This document shows, one piece after another, positions 1 to 7,753 of a stretch of DNA of 8,641 nucleotides. Source of the DNA: Verrucomicrobia bacterium UBA6015 (GTDB lineage Bacteria; Verrucomicrobiota; Kiritimatiellia; UBA8416); assembly GCA_002428045.1 (NCBI GenBank), contig DIZZ01000240.1, forward strand, positions 3,004 to 11,644. Reading direction: 5' to 3'. The first letter of the stretch is position 1. Every line of letters begins with the position of its first letter. The notes beneath the pieces were generated by a model. The model was not told where the DNA came from. It worked only from the letters and a program-made list of their open reading frames with translations, and ran no database searches. The translations under genes and the position numbers were made by a program.

Positions 1-855
1 GCCCTGCTCAAGGCGGAATGCAAAATGGAGGAACTGGCGGAAATGCAGGCCCGCGGGCTGCCGTTCCTGCGACGCAACGAGAAATCAGATATCAAGAAGG
101 AAGTCACTGCCCGCCTGCTCCCCAACATGCCCCCTACCCTCACCGGTATCGATTTCGTGTGCAGCCCCGGTGGCGACTGCCTCTATGCCACGGCAACAAC
201 GGACAAGCAGCTCGACGCGTTCCGTCTAACTTTCCGCCATACAACCGGCCTGGACATCATTCCCTTTAGCCCGGAAACGGCGGCCGCCAAGGAAATGAAG
301 ACGGATATCCGCACTGTATCCCCCGCCAGTTTCTCGCCCGAGCAGGATGATGACACCGCCGAAGCACATATCGGACGCGATTTCCTGACCTGGCTCTGGT
401 ACTTCTCCGAGGCCTGCGGCGGGATTGCCACGCTGGATGCTGGACAGATCGCGGTGGGACTGGAAGGACCGCTATGCTTCATGTTCGAAGGCAACGGAGC
501 GCACGAGACGGTCTTGCGTAAAGGCCAGCCCATCAATAGCGCCGAGGCCAAGACCGCCCTCCTCAATGGAAAGAAATTGAAGCGGGCGAAACTCCTTTTC
601 TCGCGTGACGAGGCGGTATGGAACCTCACGTTCGATGCCGATGGATTCGTCATCCGATCGGTCCAGTTGCCGCAATCCGAGGATGTCGATGCCGCCAGCC
701 GTTTCCAGGACCGGATCCTTGCACTCGATACGTTACGGTCCATCATCACCGACTTCTACGTTCGGTTCCTGACCGAGCGCCTGGATCAGAAGGAATGGAA
801 GGCCATTCGCGAGGATATCCGGAAATGGGTCGGCAATCGTAGCAGCAAGGCATAA
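1..855 (+). CDS. RdgC-like recombination-associated protein, 5'-truncated by the window edge
   Basis: The frame is open from base 1, so this is the C-terminal 284 residues of a longer protein; the ATG at 25 is probably internal. An early block (IKKEVTARLLP, about residues 36-46) resembles the LKDEVLHSLLP block of E. coli RdgC, a DNA-binding protein that affects RecA-dependent recombination. It is followed by FGL-type text (TTGLDIIPFSP) and then FLTWLWYFSE at residues 128-137. I associate that block with a divergent RdgC-like branch seen outside gammaproteobacteria. The C-terminal half (GKKLKRAKLLFS, then a helical tail ending in VRFLTERLDQKEW) fits that branch and not classical RdgC. RdgC is about 300 aa, so roughly 70-90 N-terminal residues are probably missing. 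It ends with TAA at 853-855, four bases before the convergent neighbour. The family assignment is from memory of motifs; the biochemical role in this branch is inferred. Confidence 0.65.
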   Translation, partial: ALLKAECKMEELAEMQARGLPFLRRNEKSDIKKEVTARLLPNMPPTLTGIDFVCSPGGDCLYATATTDKQLDAFRLTFRHTTGLDIIPFSPETAAAKEMKTDIRTVSPASFSPEQDDDTAEAHIGRDFLTWLWYFSEACGGIATLDAGQIAVGLEGPLCFMFEGNGAHETVLRKGQPINSAEAKTALLNGKKLKRAKLLFSRDEAVWNLTFDADGFVIRSVQLPQSEDVDAASRFQDRILALDTLRSIITDFYVRFLTERLDQKEWKAIREDIRKWVGNRSSKA

Positions 856-859
856 CCCA

Positions 860-2329
860 TTAATGCCCCATCGGGATGGACAACGTCCCGTTGAAGAACT
901 CAATGATGTGCCCTTTGGCAACCAGCCAATGAATCGGCTGCAACAACGCCTTGACCTCATCGGATTCGGGATCGGCATCCGGCCGCAACGCGGTAACCAT
1001 ATCCTTGCGAGTACACCCAGGGTGCTTTTTCATGAACAAAAGCGCATCGCGAATCTCTGGAATCGCGGCTTCCGGGTTCAACGAGGAAGGCTTGACGGCG
1101 GTGACGAAGTTCATGCTGCGACTCTGACCGCGCCCCGTCTTGAACAGATGTAACCCGCGATGACGGAACGCCGCCCGCAACGCAAACGCCAGATGGATCG
1201 GAAACCGTGTTTCCTCCTGCCACTCCACACGTAGCGTCCGACGAATATCCGGATCCTCGATCCCGTGCGCCTCCTGCTCCGTCAAGACCGCCTTACGCGT
1301 ACTCGCAACGGAATCAGGAATCACCGTCATGCGCATATAGCGCTGGGCATCCAGCCACGTCATCGGCTCCGCCTCCGCACCAGCGGATTTCAGGCGATAC
1401 ACCACGCGCTTTGAACACTCGGTTTTCCAACGCTCGACATCCTCAGGCGCATGGGACGTCTGGATATGCCGCACATAGGCATCAAAATCCATTGTCGCGA
1501 ACCGCTCTGCATGAACACGCTTGACGGCTTCCGTATAGCTATGGTGATTGCGCGGCCCCAGCAGAATCCCACTGTACCCGCACTTGGCCACACAGACAAA
1601 CACGCCTGCCGGTGCATCAACCGTCTCTTCTTGGACATCAAACAGCGTCTCCATATGTTTTTCGAAAACATGCGACTCGATTGCCGCCTGGCTTAACGCC
1701 AGCGTGTTGCAGTGCTTGCACTGGAAAAGCTTGAGGTCCTTCGCTTCCGGCAGCACCTCGATTTTCACATAGCAGCAGCCTTCCTTGGCCATCAGCAAGC
1801 TGGCGAGGTCAAGCAGGGGATAGGCACGGCAGGTGGACGAAACCAGGCGGATCAGATCGCTCAAGGGTTTACGTTCCGGCAGGAACCTTACATGCAGAGG
1901 CAACTCAACCGGTGCCAGCGCTGGTGCTGATGGCGATGGCGCTGGCGAGGCGGGACGACGCGGGGCCTCGACCGGCCCGCCCCCCCCCACAGGACGCTCA
2001 AACGGAGCCCGTTCACGCGGAGCCGACGCTGCTTTGGGGTCGCCTCCCACGGGCTCACGGCGACGGCGACGGTCATCCTCGCGACGCGGGGCCCGGCGAT
2101 CCCCTTCCCCGCCACTCCGCTCCCCGCCGCGATCCGGACGACGATGCCCGTCCCCCCGCGACCCGGAAGCCCCCTCATCGAATCGACCCATCCGAACCGC
2201 ATCCGGAGGACGACGTGCCCATTGCGGTACAAAATTCAGGTCCAGAGTAACTTCCTGCTCCGCCTCACGGCCCGATCCACGCGTTTCGTTCTGCATATCA
2301 CCTGCTGTCATATTTATCCCGGCCAGCAT
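860..2329 (-). CDS. Hypothetical protein: disordered RG/P-rich N-terminus, C2H2 zinc finger, winged-helix-like C-terminus
   Basis: I do not recognise a named family for this 489-aa protein. A short conserved-looking block, LDLNFVPQWARRP (residues 29-41), precedes a low-complexity region (about 46-140), first rich in R, G, D and E, then in P, A and S. An ordered region begins near 143. Residues 204-225 form a zinc finger with exact C2H2 spacing: C204-x2-C207-x12-H220-x4-H225. A second possible metal site follows, with C246-x3-C250 and a later H288-x4-H293. Residues 420-485 read as a helix-turn-helix or winged helix (IRDALLFMKKHPGCTRKDMV, then HWLVAKGHIIEFFNGTLSIP). Nucleic-acid binding is therefore likely, probably cytoplasmic, but the substrate is unknown. 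The start is uncertain: ATG 2329, ATG 2311 (weak GGGA upstream) and ATG 2296 (AGGTG close upstream) are all possible. It lies 63 bp downstream of argS on the same strand. Confidence 0.8.
   Translation of the reverse strand: MLAGINMTAGDMQNETRGSGREAEQEVTLDLNFVPQWARRPPDAVRMGRFDEGASGSRGDGHRRPDRGGERSGGEGDRRAPRREDDRRRRREPVGGDPKAASAPRERAPFERPVGGGGPVEAPRRPASPAPSPSAPALAPVELPLHVRFLPERKPLSDLIRLVSSTCRAYPLLDLASLLMAKEGCCYVKIEVLPEAKDLKLFQCKHCNTLALSQAAIESHVFEKHMETLFDVQEETVDAPAGVFVCVAKCGYSGILLGPRNHHSYTEAVKRVHAERFATMDFDAYVRHIQTSHAPEDVERWKTECSKRVVYRLKSAGAEAEPMTWLDAQRYMRMTVIPDSVASTRKAVLTEQEAHGIEDPDIRRTLRVEWQEETRFPIHLAFALRAAFRHRGLHLFKTGRGQSRSMNFVTAVKPSSLNPEAAIPEIRDALLFMKKHPGCTRKDMVTALRPDADPESDEVKALLQPIHWLVAKGHIIEFFNGTLSIPMGH
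1655..1720 (-). other. C2H2 zinc-finger segment of the hypothetical protein
   Basis: This segment encodes CKHC, then 12 residues, then HVFEKH. The C-x2-C-x12-H-x4-H spacing falls within the classical eukaryotic-type C2H2 pattern and differs from the C-x2-C-x9-H spacing of the bacterial Ros/MucR fingers. A Phe sits just before the first Cys (FQCKHC), and Leu212 and Ile217 lie in the inter-ligand stretch where the hydrophobic core is expected. The spacing is read directly; zinc binding is inferred. Confidence 0.6.
1910..2194 (-). other. Low-complexity, probably disordered coding segment (R/G/D/E then P/A/S)
   Basis: This encodes residues 46-140 of the zinc-finger protein. The first half has many Arg, Gly and acidic residues (for example REDDRRRRREP); the second half is Pro/Ala/Ser-rich (RPASPAPSPSAPALAPVELP). 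Such RG-rich tails are common in RNA-binding proteins, which is suggestive only. The extreme GC content creates long open frames on the opposite strand here that I do not accept as genes. Confidence 0.7.
1980..1988 (-). repeat. G9 homopolymer inside the zinc-finger protein gene
   Basis: Nine consecutive C on the plus strand (G on the coding strand) encode part of the VGGGGP stretch, about residues 114-119, in the disordered segment. The frame is intact across it: the LNFVPQWAR block lies upstream and the zinc finger downstream in one frame. It is the longest homopolymer I found in the window and could be slippage-prone. Confidence 0.85.
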
Positions 2330-2392
2330 CGTTTACCCGATGCACTGTTGATTAAGCGCCAAACTCTAACACGGAACCGAAAGCCCCTGCAA

Positions 2393-4123
2393 TTAAATAC
2401 GCTCGGGGGTTTCAATGCCCAACAACCCCAATCCCTGTCTCAGTATCCTGGCAATCGCATCGCACAGCAGCACCCGGCTCTCGCGAATACCGGATTCCGC
2501 CTTGAGGAACGGGACATTCTGATAAAAGGAGCTATAGGTTTGCGACAGATCATACAGGTAGTCCGCCACCATGCTGGGCTTGTAGGCCTCGGCCGCCCGC
2601 ACCACCACCTCGGGAAAACGCAGCAGCTTGAGCATGAGCTCGCGCTCAATCGGTTCCGTGATCAACAGCCGCGACACCTCCAGATCACCCTCCGGGAAGC
2701 GTTCACGGTATTTATCCCGGACACTGGCCATCCTCGCATACGCATATTGCAGGTAGGGGCCGGAATTGCCATCCAGGGCAAGGGCCTTGTCCCAGGTAAA
2801 GGTCACCGTGGTCTGCGGATTCTGGCTCAGGTCGGCATACTTCACCGCACCGATACCGACCGCCCGGGCCACGTCGCGCCGCCGGTCTTCTGGCATATCC
2901 GGGCTGGAGGACGTGATCAGGTCAAGCGCACGCCGTTCCGCCTCGTCCAAAAGATGCTCCAGCTTGATCACATTGCCTTGCCGGGTGGAGAACGTGGCAT
3001 CAGGTAGGCGCATCAACCCGAACCAGACATGATCCAGCCGGGTGGTTACGCCCAGCTTGCGGGAAATACAGAAGAACTGTTTGAAATGCAGTTGCTGGCG
3101 CTCGTCCGTGATATAGACGATCTTTAGCGGGGAAAACTCCTCGACCCGGGACTGCACCGTGGCCAGATCGCTCGTGGCGTAGTTGTAGCCTCCATCGCTC
3201 TTGCGCACGATGCAGACAGGCAACCCGTCATCCTCCAGGAAGACACACTGCGCCCCCTCGCTCTCGCGCACCAGACCATGCGACTGCAACAGCGCCACCA
3301 TGGAGGCCAGCCGGTCGTTATAGAAACTCTCACCGCGCACCAGGTCAAAGCACACATCCAGCCGTTTGTAGATGCGCTCGAACTCCCCCAGACTCAAGGC
3401 GATGAACTGCTTCCACAACGCGGTATTCTCGGGATCGCCAGTTTGCAGCTTGACCAATTCCTGACGACACTGGGTCATCCAGGAGTCGTCGGCCTTGGCC
3501 TTCTCGTAACTCTTGACGTAGACCCGCTCAAGCTCCTCGATCGGCGACTGTTCGAGCGCCGCCCGGTCAAGAAAATGGCGATACCCCATGATGATGATGC
3601 CGAACTGGGTCCCCCAGTCCCCGATGTGATTGTCGGCAATCACCCGGAAGCCCATCAGTCGGTGCATGCGGTCGATGGAATTACCGATGATTGTCGAACG
3701 GATGTGCCCGATATGCATCGGTTTGGCGATGTTGGGGCTGGAGTAGTCCATCACGACCGTCTGCCCATGACCGATCTGCGGTACGCCATGACAGGCATCC
3801 GCCGCCAACACCGCCGTCTGCTCAATCACCCAGGCATTGTCGAGGAAGATATTGATAAAGCCCGGACCGGCAACCTCCAGGCGAGCCACCGCCGGATGCG
3901 GCGGAGCGGCGACCACGACAGCGTCGGCCACGGTCCTCGGAGAAGTCTTGAACAGCTTGGCCAGGCCCATCGCCGCATTGCATTGATAATCACCAAACGC
4001 CGGATTGGCAGTAGCGACCACACCAATGCCCGAAACATCGGTCGATTCGCCATAGCAGGCGGAAAACGCGGATTGCATCCAAGCGGTCAAAACGGTCGTC
4101 AAGGTCTCTGTTTTAATTTGCAT
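2393..4123 (-). CDS. argS: Arginyl-tRNA synthetase (class I)
   Basis: ArgS charges tRNA-Arg with arginine using ATP, in the cytoplasm. At 576 aa from the chosen ATG it matches the family length (about 577 in E. coli). The N-terminal Add domain spans about residues 3-95. The class I HIGH signature is exact in SSPNIAKPMHIGHIRS, with HIGH at 137-140. The KMSKS loop is reduced to TFSTRQGN (377-384). ArgRS enzymes lacking the usual loop lysine carry a compensating lysine just before HIGH, and K134 is present here. The DALR anticodon-binding domain runs from about 459 (QYAYARMASVRD) to the typical ending GLGLLGIETPERI. I chose ATG 4123 (MQIKTETLTT) over an in-frame GTG at 4171 because the extra 16 residues look non-homologous and would exceed the usual N-terminus. 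Upstream GCAGGCT offers only a weak ribosome-binding site. Confidence 0.96.
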   Translation of the reverse strand: MQIKTETLTTVLTAWMQSAFSACYGESTDVSGIGVVATANPAFGDYQCNAAMGLAKLFKTSPRTVADAVVVAAPPHPAVARLEVAGPGFINIFLDNAWVIEQTAVLAADACHGVPQIGHGQTVVMDYSSPNIAKPMHIGHIRSTIIGNSIDRMHRLMGFRVIADNHIGDWGTQFGIIIMGYRHFLDRAALEQSPIEELERVYVKSYEKAKADDSWMTQCRQELVKLQTGDPENTALWKQFIALSLGEFERIYKRLDVCFDLVRGESFYNDRLASMVALLQSHGLVRESEGAQCVFLEDDGLPVCIVRKSDGGYNYATSDLATVQSRVEEFSPLKIVYITDERQQLHFKQFFCISRKLGVTTRLDHVWFGLMRLPDATFSTRQGNVIKLEHLLDEAERRALDLITSSSPDMPEDRRRDVARAVGIGAVKYADLSQNPQTTVTFTWDKALALDGNSGPYLQYAYARMASVRDKYRERFPEGDLEVSRLLITEPIERELMLKLLRFPEVVVRAAEAYKPSMVADYLYDLSQTYSSFYQNVPFLKAESGIRESRVLLCDAIARILRQGLGLLGIETPERI

Positions 4124-4127
4124 AGCC

Positions 4128-4170
4128 TGCACATATACACGATCGCACGGTAAACTGCAAACCGAATACA
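4128..4170 (-). promoter_or_regulatory. Weak candidate sigma-70-type promoter for argS
   Basis: Reading the minus strand toward argS, TTGCAG and TATATG are separated by 17 bases. The hexamers match the consensus at only 3 and 4 of 6 positions. Transcription from here would begin almost at the ATG, giving a very short or nearly absent leader. This is a pattern match only; readthrough from the kinase gene is an alternative. Confidence 0.2.
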
Positions 4171-4192
4171 CCGATATTTCAAGTCATCCGGC

Positions 4193-4220
4193 TGCCGCCG
4201 TGAAGGCGTCGAAGGCGGCA
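4193..4220 (-). terminator. GC-rich inverted repeat between the kinase stop and argS
   Basis: TGCCGCC (4193-4199) and GGCGGCA (4214-4220) can form a 7-bp stem with a 14-nt loop, 12 bp beyond the kinase stop codon. There is no run of U after the stem, so it is not a standard intrinsic terminator. The loop also contains part of a direct GAAGGCG repeat (4202-4208 and 4211-4217). It may only slow or partly end transcription, or be chance in GC-rich DNA. Confidence 0.25.
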
Positions 4221-4231
4221 ATGCGTTACCA

Positions 4232-7200
4232 TCATGCCATCCGCTGTCTGTCGATCTTAGCAATCTGGTCTTGCGCGGAGGCAATGACATCTCGCAACGC
4301 CTCGACCATAGCCCCCGTTATAGCGGCCCCTCTCTTGCTTGCCTGATCGATTGCCGCCGCCGCCGGAGCGACCTGGATTGCCCCCAGATTGGCAGCCACC
4401 CCTTTCAGGGTGTGCATTGCGTCTTGCACCTGACTGGGTGCCATGGTCGTTAGACAATCAAGGACGTCTGCAGGCAGTGTTTCCAACTGGGCGTCGAACA
4501 ACCGCAAGAGTTTATAGTAGAAAGAGATGTCACCTTGCGAGATGTCGATGCCCCGCGCCCGATCAAATCCAACCAATTCAGGAAAAACATCCTTTCGTGC
4601 GGGTGGCTCCGGCGACGCGTTCCGTGCATCCGGCGTTGGCCTCGGAAGCACACCAGCCATCAGGCGATACAGGGCCCGATCATCCAGCGGTTTATCCAGT
4701 TGCCCATCCACTCCGGCCTCGATGGCTTGCGCACGATCGCTATCCATGACGGCCGCCGACAGGGCGATAATGGGGACTCGCTTCACGCCACGTTCCTGCT
4801 CCCGTTGCCGTAGGCGTCGCGTGGCTTCAAAACCATCCATGACCGGCATTTGCAGATCCATCAGGACAAGATCGATCGGTTCGGCCTGCATACACGCCAA
4901 CGCCTCCTGACCGTTGTTGGCCACAAGAACCCGTACACCGGTCTTCGCAAGGAATGAACCGGCAACCTCCTGGTTGATCAGATTATCCTCCACCAGCAGG
5001 ACGTTGATTCCCGGGAACTGCGGTAGCGCCTCCACGGCAGTATCCCCATTGCCGGACGACGTATCGGGCATGCGTGATGCGGTGACAGGCAAGGCGATCG
5101 AGAAACCGAAGCAGGATCCCTCATCCGGCGCAGAGACAACCTCCAGCACCCCGCCCATGGCGGCAACCAGCCGCTGGCTGATCACCAACCCCAGTCCGGT
5201 ACCGCCATACTTGCGTGTCGTGGATGAGTCTGCCTGCGTAAACGGACGGAATAAACGCGACACCTGCTCGCCCGTCATGCCGATGCCGGTATCCACAACC
5301 GAGAAATGCAGCGAGACCAACCGTTCCGACGTAGACTCTGGACGGCCTGACACCTCATTACGTGAGTCATCCCGGGCAAAGGGGCATTCCGTAATCCGAA
5401 CCGAGACATGCCCCGCCTCGGTGAACTTGATGGCATTGCTCACAAGATTGGTCAGAACCTGGGTTAGCCGCATCGAATCCCCAACAAAACGGACGGGCAG
5501 CCCCTTGCTGATATGCTGCCATAGCGCAATGCCCTTTTCCCTGGCGGCATCGCCAAACAACGTACGAATCTGGGCCAGGATGTCCTCAAGATCAAATGCC
5601 TCAAGGTGCAGCTCCAGCTTGCCCGCCTCGATCTTCGAGAAATCCAGCACGTCGTTGATCACCCCCAGCAGAACGCGGGAAGAGCGACGTATCTTGGCCA
5701 GTTGCGCCTGCTGCTGCGAGTCCAGCTTGGTATCCTCCAGCAACCGGGCCAGACCAATAACCGCATTCATCGGTGTGCGGATCTCGTGACTGACATTGGC
5801 AAGGAATTGACTCTTGGCCGCATTCGCCGCCTCGGCGTCCAGCTTGGCTTGGCGAAGCGCATCTTCGACCTGCTTACTTGCAGTAATATCGTGAATGTAC
5901 CCGTGCCAGAGCGTACTCCCATCGCCTAGCCGCTGAGGCGTGGCAGTACCCGCTACCCAGATTGTGCCCCAGGGTAAACGAACACGATACGTTTCACGCC
6001 AGGGAGCCATCTGTCTAGCGGATTCGAAAATCGATGCACTTATACGCTCAAGATCGGCAGGATCAAGCACAGCGAATACGGCTTCCGCATTGTCGCGAAC
6101 ATCCTCCGGCTTCACGCCGTAAATTTGCTCGATACCTTCACTGGCGAACGGAAAGCAGGACGTTCCGTCCATCCGCAAATGAAACTGGTAGATAAAACCA
6201 GGCAAGTGACGTCCTAATGCCTGCAACCGTTCCAGTAGCTCGCGGCGGCTAGCCTCCGCGTGCATGCGCTCCGTAATATCCTGATGTGTACCCAGCATCA
6301 TCAGCGGCTTGCCGTCAGTCGTCCATGTCATCACCCGGCCACAATCCAGTACCCATACCCAATCGCCGCACCGGTGACGCATTCGCGACTCAAATTCATA
6401 GTAATCGGACTGACCGGCAAAGTGGGCATGCAACCGTCGTTCACTTTCTGCAAGATCATCAGGATGCGCAAATTGCATCCATGTTTTGATCGACACGGGG
6501 CCAAGTTCGTCCAGACGGTACCCGACGATATCGCCCCAACGCGCGTTGAACACCGTCTCCCCCGTTTGCACATTCCATTCCCATGTGCCAACATGCGTAC
6601 CCTCGATAATGCCCGCGAGGCGCTGGCGCTCGAGTTGAAGGGCGTCTTCTGCCCGTCGCTTCTCTGAGATATCGAGAATAAACCCATCCAGCCAGGCAAC
6701 GTGACCCTCATGATCGGGAATCCCCTGTCCTTTCTCATGCACCCAGCGGATGCCGCCATCCTTGTGGCGTACACGGTATTCGATATCCCACGGCACCCCC
6801 GCGGCAAGCGCCGTATGAATACGTTCCGAGACAAACACGGAGTCTTCAGGGAGCATCACGCTTTCGAAGGTACGCACGGCGTTGTTGATGAAATCGCTTG
6901 CCGGGTAGCCACTGATCGGGACCACTGCATCGGTCATGAAAAGCATGGTCCAGTCTTTGTCGCATTTACAGTGGTAGGTAATGCCAGGGATATTCTCAAC
7001 GAGCGATTGATACTGGTCACGGGCCTCCTCCACCTCGGCGGAAAGGGCTCGCAAACGGTCGCCGTCCGCACGTATCGTTTGGGTCAGCACCTTTTGCTTG
7101 CGCAACGCCCAGATAAGCAGCAAGACCACACCGCTTTGCGCCAGGAAAAACGCCCCAAGCGTCCAGAATAGTGCACGCGTGCGCCGTCCGAGGGCCAGCG

Positions 7201-7753
7201 TGCGCTGATCCAGAAGCTCCTCAATTCTGGCCCCTGCCTGAACGGCCTCTGTAATATCCTGCACGATAGAGAAGAGGACAGGTGAGCCGCTGATTTGAAT
7301 CGGCCACGAACTCACGTCCACATGCCGTATCTGCCCATCCGCCAGCTTATGCTGGAAAGTAAAACGATTGGTCTCCTTTCGTCCTGCCGTCTGCATTTGC
7401 GCGGCCACCTCGTCGGGCGAGAGGGTGTTGATGTCGGAGATTCGCATCCCCAGCAGCACCGATTTGGGATGCCCATAAAACCGGACGGCCGCCTCGTTGG
7501 CATCAAGAATGCGCCCATCCCCCGGATTGATGATCATCATGACCGTACCATGCTGCTGAAAGATCCCGTACGGAAGCTGTGTATCACTCGCAAAGCCTTC
7601 CCGCCCCTGAGAAACCCATACTGGCGTCGCGTTCAAAACCGATGCATTGGATGGAACATCATTCGGCTTGAATCCATGCTTGATCAGCGCAGGAACATCA
7701 AACATGACGCGGTTCGGGCTGTCCTTGACAATCGGTAGCGCATTCGGAGAAGC
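4232..7753 (-). CDS. Hybrid sensor histidine kinase, C-terminal 1,173 residues (second part of a frame-broken gene)
   Basis: This is the signalling part of a membrane hybrid kinase, read from just after the G6 run. In joined 1,460-aa numbering: the end of the substrate-binding domain (SPNRVMFDVPALIKHGF, about 293-315), PAS 1 (346-456, ending VQDITE), one membrane helix (481-503), a coiled linker, PAS 2 (536-652), PAS 3 (665-783), PAS 4 (796-914), HisKA with phospho-acceptor H943 in SHEIRTPMN, HATPase with N1060, DTGIGM and GGTGLGL boxes, a receiver with E1209/D1210, phospho-acceptor D1253, S1286 and K1308, and an HPt with H1401 in HTLKG. All catalytic residues are present. Phosphate should pass H943 to D1253 to H1401 and then to an unseen regulator. 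The open frame extends upstream to a TTG at 7855, but residues before the G run are out-of-frame nonsense. It ends with TGA at 4232-4234. Confidence 0.9.
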   Translation of the reverse strand, partial: ASPNALPIVKDSPNRVMFDVPALIKHGFKPNDVPSNASVLNATPVWVSQGREGFASDTQLPYGIFQQHGTVMMIINPGDGRILDANEAAVRFYGHPKSVLLGMRISDINTLSPDEVAAQMQTAGRKETNRFTFQHKLADGQIRHVDVSSWPIQISGSPVLFSIVQDITEAVQAGARIEELLDQRTLALGRRTRALFWTLGAFFLAQSGVVLLLIWALRKQKVLTQTIRADGDRLRALSAEVEEARDQYQSLVENIPGITYHCKCDKDWTMLFMTDAVVPISGYPASDFINNAVRTFESVMLPEDSVFVSERIHTALAAGVPWDIEYRVRHKDGGIRWVHEKGQGIPDHEGHVAWLDGFILDISEKRRAEDALQLERQRLAGIIEGTHVGTWEWNVQTGETVFNARWGDIVGYRLDELGPVSIKTWMQFAHPDDLAESERRLHAHFAGQSDYYEFESRMRHRCGDWVWVLDCGRVMTWTTDGKPLMMLGTHQDITERMHAEASRRELLERLQALGRHLPGFIYQFHLRMDGTSCFPFASEGIEQIYGVKPEDVRDNAEAVFAVLDPADLERISASIFESARQMAPWRETYRVRLPWGTIWVAGTATPQRLGDGSTLWHGYIHDITASKQVEDALRQAKLDAEAANAAKSQFLANVSHEIRTPMNAVIGLARLLEDTKLDSQQQAQLAKIRRSSRVLLGVINDVLDFSKIEAGKLELHLEAFDLEDILAQIRTLFGDAAREKGIALWQHISKGLPVRFVGDSMRLTQVLTNLVSNAIKFTEAGHVSVRITECPFARDDSRNEVSGRPESTSERLVSLHFSVVDTGIGMTGEQVSRLFRPFTQADSSTTRKYGGTGLGLVISQRLVAAMGGVLEVVSAPDEGSCFGFSIALPVTASRMPDTSSGNGDTAVEALPQFPGINVLLVEDNLINQEVAGSFLAKTGVRVLVANNGQEALACMQAEPIDLVLMDLQMPVMDGFEATRRLRQREQERGVKRVPIIALSAAVMDSDRAQAIEAGVDGQLDKPLDDRALYRLMAGVLPRPTPDARNASPEPPARKDVFPELVGFDRARGIDISQGDISFYYKLLRLFDAQLETLPADVLDCLTTMAPSQVQDAMHTLKGVAANLGAIQVAPAAAAIDQASKRGAAITGAMVEALRDVIASAQDQIAKIDRQRMA

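Noticed and set aside
1833..2351. Arg/Ser/Pro-rich plus-strand open frames
   Set aside because: They are produced by the GC-rich low-complexity coding segment read on the wrong strand.
2330..2392. Terminator or promoter between argS and the zinc-finger gene
   Set aside because: No convincing stem with a U run and no paired -35/-10 hexamers were found in these 63 bp.
2144..3007. A 287-codon plus-strand open frame
   Set aside because: It runs across the argS 3' end and the zinc-finger gene start on the opposite strand; no domain or convincing start signal.
3278..4153. A 291-codon plus-strand open frame
   Set aside because: It lies antisense to argS, whose motifs are unmistakable; the translation has no recognisable domain.
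4124..4171. GTG at 4171 as the argS start
   Set aside because: It adds 16 residues unlike ArgS N-termini; the ATG at 4123 gives the normal length.
4914..5789. A 291-codon plus-strand open frame rich in Ser and Arg
   Set aside because: It is antisense to the HATPase and receiver domains of the kinase, and its composition is typical of an opposite-strand shadow.
7684..7705. Restart of translation at ATG 7705, making the kinase a separate protein
   Set aside because: It would start inside the conserved SPNRVMFD block and cut the sensor domain in two, with no well-spaced ribosome-binding site. It is possible but less likely than one broken gene.
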